From CBDUQP01 sp965369385 (GTDB lineage: Bacteria > Planctomycetota > Phycisphaerae > SM23-33), in assembly GCA_965369385.1 (NCBI GenBank), contig CBDUQP010000031.1, positions 1-27,647 on the forward strand: 27,647 nucleotides of DNA. The letters are read 5' to 3'. Both the position numbers and the translations under genes were made by a program. The number at the start of each line of letters is the position of its first letter. The stretch's first letter is position 1. Under the pieces are notes generated by a model. It was not told where the DNA came from. It saw nothing but the letters and a program-made list of their open reading frames with translations, and ran no database searches. This document shows, one piece after another, positions 9,101 through 16,622 of the stretch.

Positions 9101-10830
9101 TCGGTGAGGCTGGCGATTCCGCGAACTACATCTTCCAGATCCTGCACGTCGGTGGGATTGCCCAGCACATCGAAGTTGAGCTCCGGCGTGGTTTGGTGCC
9201 CGGTCATTGCCGTGGTGGAGTTGTCCAGAATAATGAAAGTTATGTCCTGGCCTAACTTTATAGCCTGGCTGATCGCGAGCGCACCGCAATGGAAGAACGT
9301 GGAATCGCCCATGAAGACGACTTCTTTGTTCGTCACGAACGGGTCTATTCCGCTACCGGTTCCGCCGCCGAGGCCCATTCCAGACAGGTCGCGCATCAGC
9401 GCACCGTTTGGTGGATACATGAGCATCGTGTAGCAACCAATGTCGCCATGGAACAGCAAGTCCATCGCTTCGCGCTTGTGTATCTGCTTCATGTACACGG
9501 GGTCCATGAAGTGCTTCTTGATCTCCAGGCACAGAGACGCCGAGTCGCGGTGCGGACAGCCCGGGCAGAATGTTGGCAAACGCACGGGGAATCCGGGCAT
9601 CTCGGCTTTGGCGGTCTGAGTGAGGGTTTCTATTTCGCGATCGAGCGTTTCAACCGTCTGGGCGGTCAGCGAGGACTGCGGCCCGTTCTCTTCGTTTATC
9701 AGCTTGAATAGCGGGACGAGGCGTTCGATCACGATTGATGGGTGAAGACCTCGGGTCGAAGGTAATCCGACAAGACCACCGGGGAACTTCTTGCCCCATA
9801 ACTCGGTCTTCAGCGAAGGGGTTTCCTGCCTGAGTCCCAGGAGAATCTCGGCTGCCTGCTCCTCCATGAAGCCGCGCCGTTCTTCAACCACCACAATCCT
9901 GTCGCATTGTGACGCAAGTTCTTCGATGAGTACCGGGTCCATGGGATAGCTCATGCCAAACTTCAGGATGGGATACTCGCCGAGCAGGCCCAGGTCAAAA
10001 AGAACTTGCACAAGGTAACCATGTGCTAAACCACTGGTTATGAAGCCGATTGGTTTGCGGTTGCCGGAGGAATGCTCGATGCGGTTGATACCGAGCTCCC
10101 GAGCGACCTCCATGGCCTGGCGATGCCTGCGGCCAAGTGATTCTTCCTGCGACCAGGTTCTTGGGGGAAGCAGGGTTCGTTGTTCAACGAGTATTTCGGA
10201 CGTAGGTATTTCGAATTTCGTGTTGGTGTTGTACGTTGGGTACTGGTTTTCCTTGCAGGCTACCGATCCGCCGCCGTCGGCAAGATTCGTGGTCAGCAGG
10301 TAGCCCAAGAAGGTTTGCGAACGACGTGAGATCTTGAACGCAACGTCAACGGAGTCCTTAACTTCTTGTGCATTCGAAGGTTCAACAAAGGGCATGTGCA
10401 GGTGCCTGAAGATATAGCGGCTGTCTGCGGGCACCTGGGTTGAATCTGACCAGGGATCGTCGCCGCAAATCACTACCGCGCCGCCTTCAGGGTGCGCGCC
10501 GGCGAGATTGCCAAGCGCTAAACCATCGGCAGCCACGTGCATGCCTACGCTCTTCATGCAGATCATCGCGCGGAAGGGCAGCGTTTGCGTACCGTTCAGC
10601 ATTGCCGCTGCGAGCGCTTCATTGTGATTGATGGCGGCTCGAATGCCCTTTTCGTTCAGCAGGTCCTTGATGTCTACCATCGAATCAAAGAATCCTGCTA
10701 CGGGGCTGCCGGGATATCCACCGAGAAGATGCACACCACCTTCAGTTTCAAGGGCTCCTTTGAGTACAAGCTCGGAACCCGTGAAAATCTCCGGTCCTTC
10801 GGCAGTGAGAAATCTGGAATCTACCTTCAT
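6112..10830 (-). CDS. IorA-IorB-GltD three-module fusion: 2-oxoacid (indolepyruvate-type) oxidoreductase with built-in NAD(P) flavoprotein
   Basis: A 1572-residue protein with three modules. Residues 1-715 are IorA-like: the pyrimidine-binding domain has GYPGSP (38-43), the middle domain is about 255-380, CPGCPHR is at 422-428, and the ThDP/Mg2+ motif runs from GDS (508-510) to N537. Fe-S cysteines follow at C648, C651, C654, C660 and C681, C687, C693/694. Residues 730-905 are an IorB-like gamma domain (AGFGGMG at 736-742). Residues about 905-1150 are helical and unassigned, perhaps like the extension of long IorAB fusions. Residues 1155-1572 are GltD-like: cysteines C1161, C1164, C1169, C1174, C1213, C1217, C1221; FAD site IIGSGPA (1264-1270); NAD(P) site VIGGGDTGAD (1404-1413); and VAGDVATGPA (1542-1551). 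Predicted reaction: aryl-pyruvate + CoA + NAD(P)+ to aryl-acetyl-CoA, CO2 and NAD(P)H. The ATG at 10830 is preferred over one at 10911 because homology starts there and a promoter lies between. Confidence 0.9.
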   Translation of the reverse strand: MKVDSRFLTAEGPEIFTGSELVLKGALETEGGVHLLGGYPGSPVAGFFDSMVDIKDLLNEKGIRAAINHNEALAAAMLNGTQTLPFRAMICMKSVGMHVAADGLALGNLAGAHPEGGAVVICGDDPWSDSTQVPADSRYIFRHLHMPFVEPSNAQEVKDSVDVAFKISRRSQTFLGYLLTTNLADGGGSVACKENQYPTYNTNTKFEIPTSEILVEQRTLLPPRTWSQEESLGRRHRQAMEVARELGINRIEHSSGNRKPIGFITSGLAHGYLVQVLFDLGLLGEYPILKFGMSYPMDPVLIEELASQCDRIVVVEERRGFMEEQAAEILLGLRQETPSLKTELWGKKFPGGLVGLPSTRGLHPSIVIERLVPLFKLINEENGPQSSLTAQTVETLDREIETLTQTAKAEMPGFPVRLPTFCPGCPHRDSASLCLEIKKHFMDPVYMKQIHKREAMDLLFHGDIGCYTMLMYPPNGALMRDLSGMGLGGGTGSGIDPFVTNKEVVFMGDSTFFHCGALAISQAIKLGQDITFIILDNSTTAMTGHQTTPELNFDVLGNPTDVQDLEDVVRGIASLTDTPIVRVNPEQRDEYRKLLEHTFLSDGVKVIIADKECAITRTRRRRRGERAIRKQLGYLPSQQHTNVNQDICKFCLACAELTGCTGLKHVETDYGLKIDTDVTWCVTDGACERIGACCSFEHITVKRKRPPKSKVPELHLDNIPEPVMPPLDDIWRCCLAGFGGMGIAMLTSIIIRAGHKEGYDVEFIDKKGLAIRNGGVVSQILFNFKNCPITAAIPYGKADVLLGIDVLEAAHVLNPGGRMRVASSDRTAAVINTDKIQTISGIMGREDFDVDQLEETIHRYTKSDDYMARNISRICEKYLGSKLYANTMMLGFAFQKGLIPVSMHSIAWAMKDSIKADFRKNMYAFNMGRKFVTDPDLFQGPPTRTGWRETLEDKLRWTIRRYRSGQERGRQLRELVCQTISKTNELSESLKRDIVIRAYDAMRWGGLEYAKKYTDAIIAIYDKDSSNHNFEATASVIKTLASAILTKDIFYIAELATSGEKMARDRVKYNVNPANGDRIIYRHMMHFNRRHRGKDKHVHFGLPSWVLKITKRMTWLRNILPGWNRKENTYLAAYMELIENFDPKSDSEYDRQLAVLQSPPCLKCINPLCKEDGCPLKNEIPDWIDLSNRDQWQEALDELHSTNNFPEFTGAICPAPCQTACKNAKNIYPLRIKDIERQIVERGFSEGWIRPQRAKDKTGKAVAIIGSGPAALATAQQLARKGHSVTVFEKDDKPGGLLRYGIPNFRLDKTLLDRRIKQLIAEDIVFETNKCVGLDISADEIRNDFDAVCIAAGAVSPRDLDIHGRNLTGIHFALDYLRQENLRNDAGLPGDMKEISAQGLNVVVIGGGDTGADCVDTAIKQGAATVTQLELLDKADVATNPTHKRDDKAQTRWSTIAKAFLGNHHVHAVTAVQVKWQRFCNKKEMSEIPRTNFDVPAEMVLLAVGFESHMDPTLTDAFDLALGANNLPRVEYCQTSQPGVFVAGDVATGPALVAGAIADGRKAAARIDEYLS

Positions 10831-10840
10831 GGTCCAGCCC

Positions 10841-10869
10841 ATTGTAAGCAAAACGGCAGGCAATTTCAC
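10841..10869 (-). promoter_or_regulatory. Candidate promoter of the IorA-IorB-GltD gene
   Basis: On the minus strand, GTGAAA (10864-10869), a 17-bp spacer and TACAAT (10841-10846) end 10 nt before the ATG at 10830, predicting a leader of only about 3-4 nt. TTGTGA (10866-10871) is an alternative -35 with 19-bp spacing. The position supports the internal ATG as the true start. Confidence 0.4.
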
Positions 10870-11256
10870 AACCCATTTTCCTTGCCGGACAGAGAGAATA
10901 TGTCGGATCATCCAATGCCAGGCCGCCAGAGACGACTCTTTGCCCCCTAATGTAAGCCTTTGCTGTACAGGAATGTAAACTCAAGACGCGTCTTTTATGC
11001 GGTTTCGATCTGGCCATTTACACTTTGGTGAGCCAAACATGATAAAACCTGCCAGGTGTTGCCTGAATTCTTGCGAATGTGGCGGGAGGCTGGCAATGCG
11101 CAAGCAGCCTGATCGTCCATTTTCCCGGCTGGAGTGTTCTTGATCCGCTTGTATCTCTGGTTATTGTCATGGTTGAGAATCACCCAACGTATGAAAGGCA
11201 GCAACAAGCGTTCAGTCTACGGCCGGGGCATATCGTTGATGACTGCAATATCAGTG
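10870..11256. other. Divergent intergenic region without a recognisable gene
   Basis: The space between the oxidoreductase fusion (-) and uvrC (+) totals about 460 bp from start codon to start codon. Short open frames on both strands (for example 10995-11207 minus) show no family resemblance or ribosome binding site. Apart from the two promoter regions at its edges I see no strong hairpin, repeat or RNA gene. Confidence 0.5.
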
Positions 11257-11285
11257 TTTTGTAGTGGTTGCGGGAAAGCTATAAT
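11257..11285 (+). promoter_or_regulatory. Candidate leaderless promoter of uvrC
   Basis: A perfect TATAAT lies at 11280-11285, exactly 6 nt before the ATG at 11292. The -35 is poor (TTTTGT at 17-bp spacing, or TTGTAG at 15 bp). The start point would fall on the start codon. Confidence 0.45.
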
Positions 11286-11291
11286 GTTCGC

Positions 11292-12671
11292 ATGAGTAGT
11301 AAGCGACAGGCCGCTATCGAGGATATTCGCACCAGGATATCCACTCTTCCCACCGGGCCCGGGGTCTATCTGTTCAAAGATGCCAATGAAGTGGTCCTGT
11401 ACGTTGGTAAGGCGAAGTCGCTGCGCTCGCGTGTAGCAAGCTACTTTCAGCCGGGGGCAAATCTGCTGGCCTCGCGCGGCCACGAGATCGCGCGCATGAT
11501 AAGCAAGCTCGTGGTGGATGTTGATATCCTCGAATGTCACAGCGAAGTCGACGCGCTGCTGCATGAAAACCGACTCATCAAAGACATTCAGCCGCGCTTT
11601 AATGAGCGGCTCAAAGACGACAAGAGTTTTCCGTATCTGCAGATCACTACCGGCGAAGATTTCCCGCGAGTTTCGATCACGCGCGAACCGAAGTCACGCG
11701 GTGCGAAACTCTACGGACCATTTATTCAACCGACAGAACTGCGGGCTGCTTTGCCGATGATGCAGCGAGTGTTCAAGTTTCGCACGTGCAAGCTGGATAT
11801 CGAACAAGCCGATGAGCGTATGAAACATTTCCGTCCGTGCATCCTGCACAACATAAAACAGTGCACCGCGCCGTGTGCCAACCGGGTCAGCAAATCCGAT
11901 TACGCCGAGCAGATCAAACGCCTTCGGCAGTTCCTGGAATCCAAGGGAACTGTGCTTCGCAAGGAACTCACCGAGCAGATGAAGCAGGCGTCGAGCGCGT
12001 TGGAATTCGAAAAAGCGGCGGAACTGCGAGATGAGCTCAAAGCGCTCGACAGCCTTCAGCGTCGGGGACTTGCCGATGAACACATTCAGCCGGAAGTGTT
12101 CTACGTGGACCCGGCTGAGGGCTTGGCGCGGCTTGGACAATTGCTGGATTTACCGTCTGCGCCGCGAACGATAGAGGGTATCGATATCGCGCATCTTCAG
12201 GGCAAGGAGCTGTGCGGCAGTTCGGTATGCTTCATTGATGGGCATCCTTTCAAGAGCGCTTATCGCAAATACAAAATAGGAACTGTTGAAGGAAATGACG
12301 ATTGCGCATCGATACGTGAGGTGGTCTGGCGGCGATACAAAAACGCGGGCATGAATGCGGAATTATTTCCGGATGTGATCTTGATAGACGGTGGCAAGGG
12401 GCAGTTGTCGTCTGCCTATAGTGCGTTTGAAGGTTTGGAATTTACGCCTCCGGTGTTGCTGTCGCTTGCGAAGAAGGAGGAGACCATCTTCGTTCATGGT
12501 CGCCGCGAGCCGCTGAAGCTACCCAGGCGTGATCCGGCATTGCGACTATTGCAGGCAGTGCGCGACGAAGCCCACAGGTTTGTCCAGCACTACCACCATA
12601 TTCTCAGGCGTAAATCAGTCTTGCCCGGCGTTGGGCCGCGAAAGGGCAAATCACCGGGCAAGAAGGATTAA
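11292..12671 (+). CDS. uvrC: UvrC-type excinuclease, compact form lacking the C-terminal (HhH)2 domain
   Basis: A 459-residue nucleotide-excision repair nuclease; typical UvrC has about 600. The GIY-YIG domain (21-100) retains Y26, Y37, R45 and E92 for the 3' incision. The four Fe-S cysteines are present (C166, C183, C191, C195). A UVR/UvrB-interaction helix pair lies at about 228-258. The RNase H-like domain keeps its catalytic set D298 (GIDIAH), D366 (LIDGGKGQL) and H428 (DEAHRF) for the 5' incision. Two parts are short or missing: about 150 residues usually found between the UVR motif and the RNase H core, and the tandem helix-hairpin-helix, of which only LPGVGPRK (444-451) remains before a Lys/Gly-rich tail. 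No alternative frame downstream restores HhH sequence. The ATG at 11292 is favoured over a TTG at 11268 by homology and by the -10 box. Confidence 0.93.
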   Translation: MSSKRQAAIEDIRTRISTLPTGPGVYLFKDANEVVLYVGKAKSLRSRVASYFQPGANLLASRGHEIARMISKLVVDVDILECHSEVDALLHENRLIKDIQPRFNERLKDDKSFPYLQITTGEDFPRVSITREPKSRGAKLYGPFIQPTELRAALPMMQRVFKFRTCKLDIEQADERMKHFRPCILHNIKQCTAPCANRVSKSDYAEQIKRLRQFLESKGTVLRKELTEQMKQASSALEFEKAAELRDELKALDSLQRRGLADEHIQPEVFYVDPAEGLARLGQLLDLPSAPRTIEGIDIAHLQGKELCGSSVCFIDGHPFKSAYRKYKIGTVEGNDDCASIREVVWRRYKNAGMNAELFPDVILIDGGKGQLSSAYSAFEGLEFTPPVLLSLAKKEETIFVHGRREPLKLPRRDPALRLLQAVRDEAHRFVQHYHHILRRKSVLPGVGPRKGKSPGKKD

Positions 12672-12856
12672 CAATCACTCTTGTAACTGTTTTTGGCCTA
12701 TCATTGTCCCATCGCCGACGGTGGTGATTCGGAACATCGGCTTTGTCGGCAGAATATTGCGAAAATCCACATGAATATTGCCTGCGGGGCGGCAGGTGGC
12801 GCGCAGAACGAGCGCAGCTGGAGGCGGCAAGTGTACTCGCTGGGTGATTTCGCAGT

Positions 12857-13636
12857 CTAAGTGAGGTAATCAAACGCACGCTGGAAGAACAGGCATCCAT
12901 CGGCACGTTTTACCTGCCCGCGGGTCCATTGCGGGTGGTGAGATATTTCGACAAAACGCTCCGGGTGGGGCATGAGGCCCATAACGCGGCCGGTCGGATC
13001 GCAAATTCCCGCAATACTGTCGATGCTACCGTTGGGATTGACGGGATAATCGCCGCAGTTACCGTCTGCGTCAACATATCGCAGGGCAATCTGGTCATTG
13101 GTGGCGAATTTCTTGAGCATGTCATCGTCGCAGGGCACAAACTTGCCTTCCCCGTGAGCGATGGGCAAAGCCAGCACTTCACCCTTGGGCAGGAATACGC
13201 ATTTGTCGCTGTCTGATCGCAGGTGGACCCAGCGATCCACAAACTGGCCTACATCATTCCACGCTAGCGTCGCATCGAGATTCACTTCGCCGGGCATTAC
13301 CTTGCCCCACGGAAGCAGGCCGGCCTTGACCATCACCTGGAAACCGTTACAGATGCCAAGCACCAGTTTGTCGGCAGCGATGAATTCGTTGAGGGCGTCT
13401 GAAAGGTGATGGCGCATCTGGTTGGCGAGTATCTTGCCCGCGGCGACGTCGTCGCCGTAACTGAATCCGCCGGGAATTACCAGGAACTGGAATTCCGCCA
13501 GCATTGCAGGATTCTCGATAAGCCTGAACACGTGAATACGCTCAGCATCGAAGCCGGCCTGCTGAAGGGCAAACTCAGTTTCGCGGTCGCAATTGGTTCC
13601 AGCCGTTCTCAGTACCAGTGCTTTTGGTGTCGCCAT
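12857..13636 (-). CDS. purQ: Phosphoribosylformylglycinamidine synthase, glutaminase subunit PurQ
   Basis: A 259-residue class I glutamine amidotransferase supplying ammonia to PurL in the fourth step of purine synthesis (FGAR to FGAM). The nucleophile is C96 in GICNGFQ, and the His-Glu pair is H224/E226 in PHPERF. FLVIPGGFSYGDD (51-63) is the family signature. The ATG at 13636 matches the expected N terminus (MATPKALVLRTAG); the frame continues upstream to a TTG at 13696, but that extension is encoded by decamer repeats and has no homology. It follows purL by 72 bp on the same strand. Only a weak purine run (GAGAAAG) serves as ribosome binding site, which may matter given the repeats just upstream. 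Confidence 0.96.
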   Translation of the reverse strand: MATPKALVLRTAGTNCDRETEFALQQAGFDAERIHVFRLIENPAMLAEFQFLVIPGGFSYGDDVAAGKILANQMRHHLSDALNEFIAADKLVLGICNGFQVMVKAGLLPWGKVMPGEVNLDATLAWNDVGQFVDRWVHLRSDSDKCVFLPKGEVLALPIAHGEGKFVPCDDDMLKKFATNDQIALRYVDADGNCGDYPVNPNGSIDSIAGICDPTGRVMGLMPHPERFVEISHHPQWTRGQVKRADGCLFFQRAFDYLT

Positions 13637-13640
13637 ATTT

Positions 13641-13690
13641 CTTTCTCGGAAGATCTCAGAAAGCTTCGGAAGATTTCGGAAGTTTTCAAA
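13641..13690. repeat. Five decamer repeats in the purL-purQ gap
   Basis: Five successive 10-bp units (13641-50, 51-60, 61-70, 71-80, 81-90) approximate AGATTTCGGA on the plus strand; units 3 and 4 are closest (AAGCTTCGGA, AGATTTCGGA) and the outer units are degenerate. The period is one helical turn. The array fills most of the purL-purQ gap and abuts the purQ ribosome binding region. Confidence 0.65.
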
Positions 13691-13708
13691 TGTCAATTAC
13701 TGCGATAA

Positions 13709-16585
13709 TTAATCGGCAAATGCGCCCTGCCATGCAGCTTTTGCCTCATCGATCACGATATCAATCAGCGAATTTTCGGCACTCTTGATAACCACGCGGC
13801 CGCTGTTGGTTACCTTGCCAAGTTCGCCTGTGGGAACATCTTTCATGAATTCAATGAATGCGTCGCGATTCTCCGGCGTGATTTCTACCAGGAACCTGCC
13901 GGAATCTTCGGCGAACAATACCGCTTGATCGGCCACGCAGTCGCAAGCAGCGGCCGCGGTGATATCCAGATCAACGCCCAGTCCACCTGCGAACGCCATT
14001 TCGGTAGCCGCCACAGCAAGTCCGCCTTCGCTGAGGTCATGACAGCTTCGCACGGCGCCGGCTTCGATGGCTTTCTGCAGTGCCTTCATGAGCTTGAGGT
14101 TCGCCTGGAGGTTCACTTCGGGAACGTCATTTCCGGTCTCGAGCTCTTCTGCCATCAGGTAGTGGCTGCCGCCGAGCTTTCCGCCGGTGCTACCCAGAAC
14201 AAACAGGCTGTTGCCGGCCGTTTTCGCGTCGGAGGTAATGCACTTGTCGACATCGTCTATTACGCTGATAGCCGAAACCAGCAGCGTGGAAGGAATTGCG
14301 ATGGTCTCGCCGGAGTCTGTCTGGAATTCGTTATTGAGTGAATCCTTGCCCGAAATGAACGGTGTTTCGTAGACCATCGCGGCATCGTAACACGCCTTGG
14401 CGGCCTGCACGATTCCGCCCATGCGGTCGGGCTTGTTGCAGTTGCCCCAGCAGAAGTTATCCAGGATGGCGGTACGATCCAGATTGCCGCCCACCGAGAT
14501 GGAGTTCCGCAGGGCTTCGTCAACTGCGTGCAATGTGCTTTGGTATGGGTCCAAGTCGCCGAGTTTGGGATTCATCCCGCAGGAGATCACGACGCCCTTT
14601 TTGCTGGTGAGCACTGGGCGAACAACGGCAGCGTCGCCGGGCCCGTCTTCAGTCACACCAACCAGCGGCTTGATAACACTGCCGCCCTGAACCTCGTGGT
14701 CATACTGGCGGATTATGTGTTCCTTGGAGGCAACGTTCCAACTGCCGAGAATCTTCAGCAGGACATCATTATAAGACTCTCTGCTTTCGGGCAGGGGAGA
14801 GGCCTTGTCTACCTTTTCGTATATTGCTTCTTTGGTCGGTCGCGGCAGGCCGTCATGCAGGAAGGTCATTTCCAGATCCGCAACCTGCGTGCCATCGTAG
14901 AACAGCTTGAGCTTGTTGTTCTCCGTGCCGTAGTGGCCGATCACGGTTGCTTCCACGTCTTCATCGGCGAAGACTTTCATGATCGCGTCAAGGTTCTCTG
15001 CCGATACCGCCAGCACCATGCGTTCCTGTGCTTCGGAGATCCATATTTCCGGATAGCTCAGGCCGTCGTACTTCAGCGGGACGCGGTCGAGGTGAACTTC
15101 TGCGCCGATATCCTCGCCCATTTCGCCCACGGCGCTGGCCAGTCCGCCTGCGCCGCAATCGGTAATGCAGCTATACAAGCCGGCATCGCGGGCCTGGATC
15201 AGCGTGTCGAGCACTTTCTTTTCGGTGATTGCATTACCGATCTGTACGGCATGCGAGAATTCGGTTTCATGTTCGTGAGTAAGCTCGGCCGAGCTGAAGG
15301 TTGCGCCGTGGATGCCATCGCGGCCGGTTTTGCCGCCGACGCAGACAATCGCATCGCCTTGCTTACAGTGCTGTTTGCGGCATTTGTCTATCGGCATCAG
15401 GCCGACGGTTCCGCAGAATACCAGCGGGTTGCCTACGTAGCGATCATCGAAGTAGACCGCACCGTTCACCGTGGGAATGCCCATGCGGTTTCCGTAGTCG
15501 CGGACACCAGATACCACGCCTCGCATTACCCTTCGCGGATGCATAACGCCAGCGGGAACTTCGTCGAGCTTCATGTCAGGCAGGCCGAAACAGAATACGT
15601 CGGTGTTTGCGATTGGGCGAGCACCGGAACCGGTACCCATCGGGTCTCGCACTACGCCGCCGATACCAGTTGACGCGCCGCCGTAAGGATCAAGAGCAGA
15701 CGGGTGATTGTGGGTTTCGACTTTGAAGCAGATCGCGTTTTCGTCATCAAACTCGATAACGCCCGCGTTGTCTTCGAACACGTTCAGGCACCAGGGTTTG
15801 TTCAGGTCCATCGTGGACTTGAACACGGTGTTCTTGAGCAGGTTGGGAATCTCTTCGACAATTTCGCCTGCGTTGTTTTTCACCGAGACATCGCTTCGCA
15901 GCGTTTTGTGACCGCAGTGCTCGGACCATGTCTGGGCGAGCATTTCCAGTTCAACGTCGGTGGGCTCCCGCTCGATTCGGCGGAAGTAATCCTGAATGGT
16001 TCTCATCTCAGTGAGATTCAGGAAAAGATCGCCGTCCTTGCTCAGTTGCTCAAGGGCTTCGTCGTTAAGGTCGCGAATGTCCACATTGACGAGTTCAAAC
16101 TGGTATTGGTGAGTATCCACTTCATCGGGCGTGTGCGCGTCGAAGAACGCATCTTCGATTACCGTATTGGCAAGCAGCTTGCGAGCGATTGTGTCTCTCT
16201 CGCCTTCGCTAACATCACCAGCCAATTCGTATCGCCTGCCGGTTCGCACTTCGGTGGGCACGATGCTCATATCGCCGATGGCCTTCTGCGCGGATGAAGC
16301 AACGGGGTCCATAACGCCCGGCTGAAGGTGGACCTCAATTACCGAACTGCCGGCCGTGCGATCAGAGGAGCCGATAAAATAGTCTTCGGTGACCGGATCG
16401 ATCAGCAATTCCTGTGAGATTCTGTTAGCGTCATTTGCGCTTAGTTCGCCAATCAGGAAGAACAGGCGGCAGTGCTTCACCGCTGACACGCAGTCCATGC
16501 CCAACTCGGCAATGTGGTGCATTACGCCATCGGCATGCGGATCGCCGAAGCCGTCCTTCGCTCTGATTTCAACGCGATAGATCAT
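13709..16585 (-). CDS. purL: Phosphoribosylformylglycinamidine synthase PurL with N-terminal tandem PurS-like domains
   Basis: A 958-residue FGAM synthase using PurQ-supplied ammonia and ATP. The first 75 residues (MIYRVEIRAKDGFGDP...) and residues 82-150 (SVIEVHLQPGVMDP...) each resemble a PurS subunit, so PurS appears to be fused in duplicate. The PurL linker (181-210) and the motif AQTWSEHCGHKT (217-228), with catalytic His in SEHCGH, come next. Then FKVETHNHPSALDPYGGASTGIGG marks the first AIRS-type ATP domain, and a second AIRS-like half fills the C-terminal part (CHDLSEGGLAVAATE). Small PurL proteins normally need separate PurS and PurQ; here PurS is built in and PurQ follows immediately. 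The start lies 37 nt after the pgi stop, indicating an operon pgi-purL-purQ. No strong Shine-Dalgarno sequence is seen. Confidence 0.95.
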   Translation of the reverse strand: MIYRVEIRAKDGFGDPHADGVMHHIAELGMDCVSAVKHCRLFFLIGELSANDANRISQELLIDPVTEDYFIGSSDRTAGSSVIEVHLQPGVMDPVASSAQKAIGDMSIVPTEVRTGRRYELAGDVSEGERDTIARKLLANTVIEDAFFDAHTPDEVDTHQYQFELVNVDIRDLNDEALEQLSKDGDLFLNLTEMRTIQDYFRRIEREPTDVELEMLAQTWSEHCGHKTLRSDVSVKNNAGEIVEEIPNLLKNTVFKSTMDLNKPWCLNVFEDNAGVIEFDDENAICFKVETHNHPSALDPYGGASTGIGGVVRDPMGTGSGARPIANTDVFCFGLPDMKLDEVPAGVMHPRRVMRGVVSGVRDYGNRMGIPTVNGAVYFDDRYVGNPLVFCGTVGLMPIDKCRKQHCKQGDAIVCVGGKTGRDGIHGATFSSAELTHEHETEFSHAVQIGNAITEKKVLDTLIQARDAGLYSCITDCGAGGLASAVGEMGEDIGAEVHLDRVPLKYDGLSYPEIWISEAQERMVLAVSAENLDAIMKVFADEDVEATVIGHYGTENNKLKLFYDGTQVADLEMTFLHDGLPRPTKEAIYEKVDKASPLPESRESYNDVLLKILGSWNVASKEHIIRQYDHEVQGGSVIKPLVGVTEDGPGDAAVVRPVLTSKKGVVISCGMNPKLGDLDPYQSTLHAVDEALRNSISVGGNLDRTAILDNFCWGNCNKPDRMGGIVQAAKACYDAAMVYETPFISGKDSLNNEFQTDSGETIAIPSTLLVSAISVIDDVDKCITSDAKTAGNSLFVLGSTGGKLGGSHYLMAEELETGNDVPEVNLQANLKLMKALQKAIEAGAVRSCHDLSEGGLAVAATEMAFAGGLGVDLDITAAAACDCVADQAVLFAEDSGRFLVEITPENRDAFIEFMKDVPTGELGKVTNSGRVVIKSAENSLIDIVIDEAKAAWQGAFAD

Positions 16586-16622
16586 TTGTGTTTCTCAAAG
16601 AACCGGAGTGATCGGTTACGAA

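Noticed and set aside
12600..12774. Frameshift hiding the HhH domain of uvrC
   Set aside because: The other two forward frames after the stop do not read like helix-hairpin-helix sequence, so the short form looks genuine.
13637..13696. TTG at 13696 as purQ start and TTGACA there as a -35 box
   Set aside because: The added residues are encoded by the decamer repeats without homology, and no -10 lies at the proper distance.
14528..15673. 381-codon plus-strand open frame
   Set aside because: Entirely antisense to purL, whose motifs are unambiguous; composition is that of a reverse-complement shadow.
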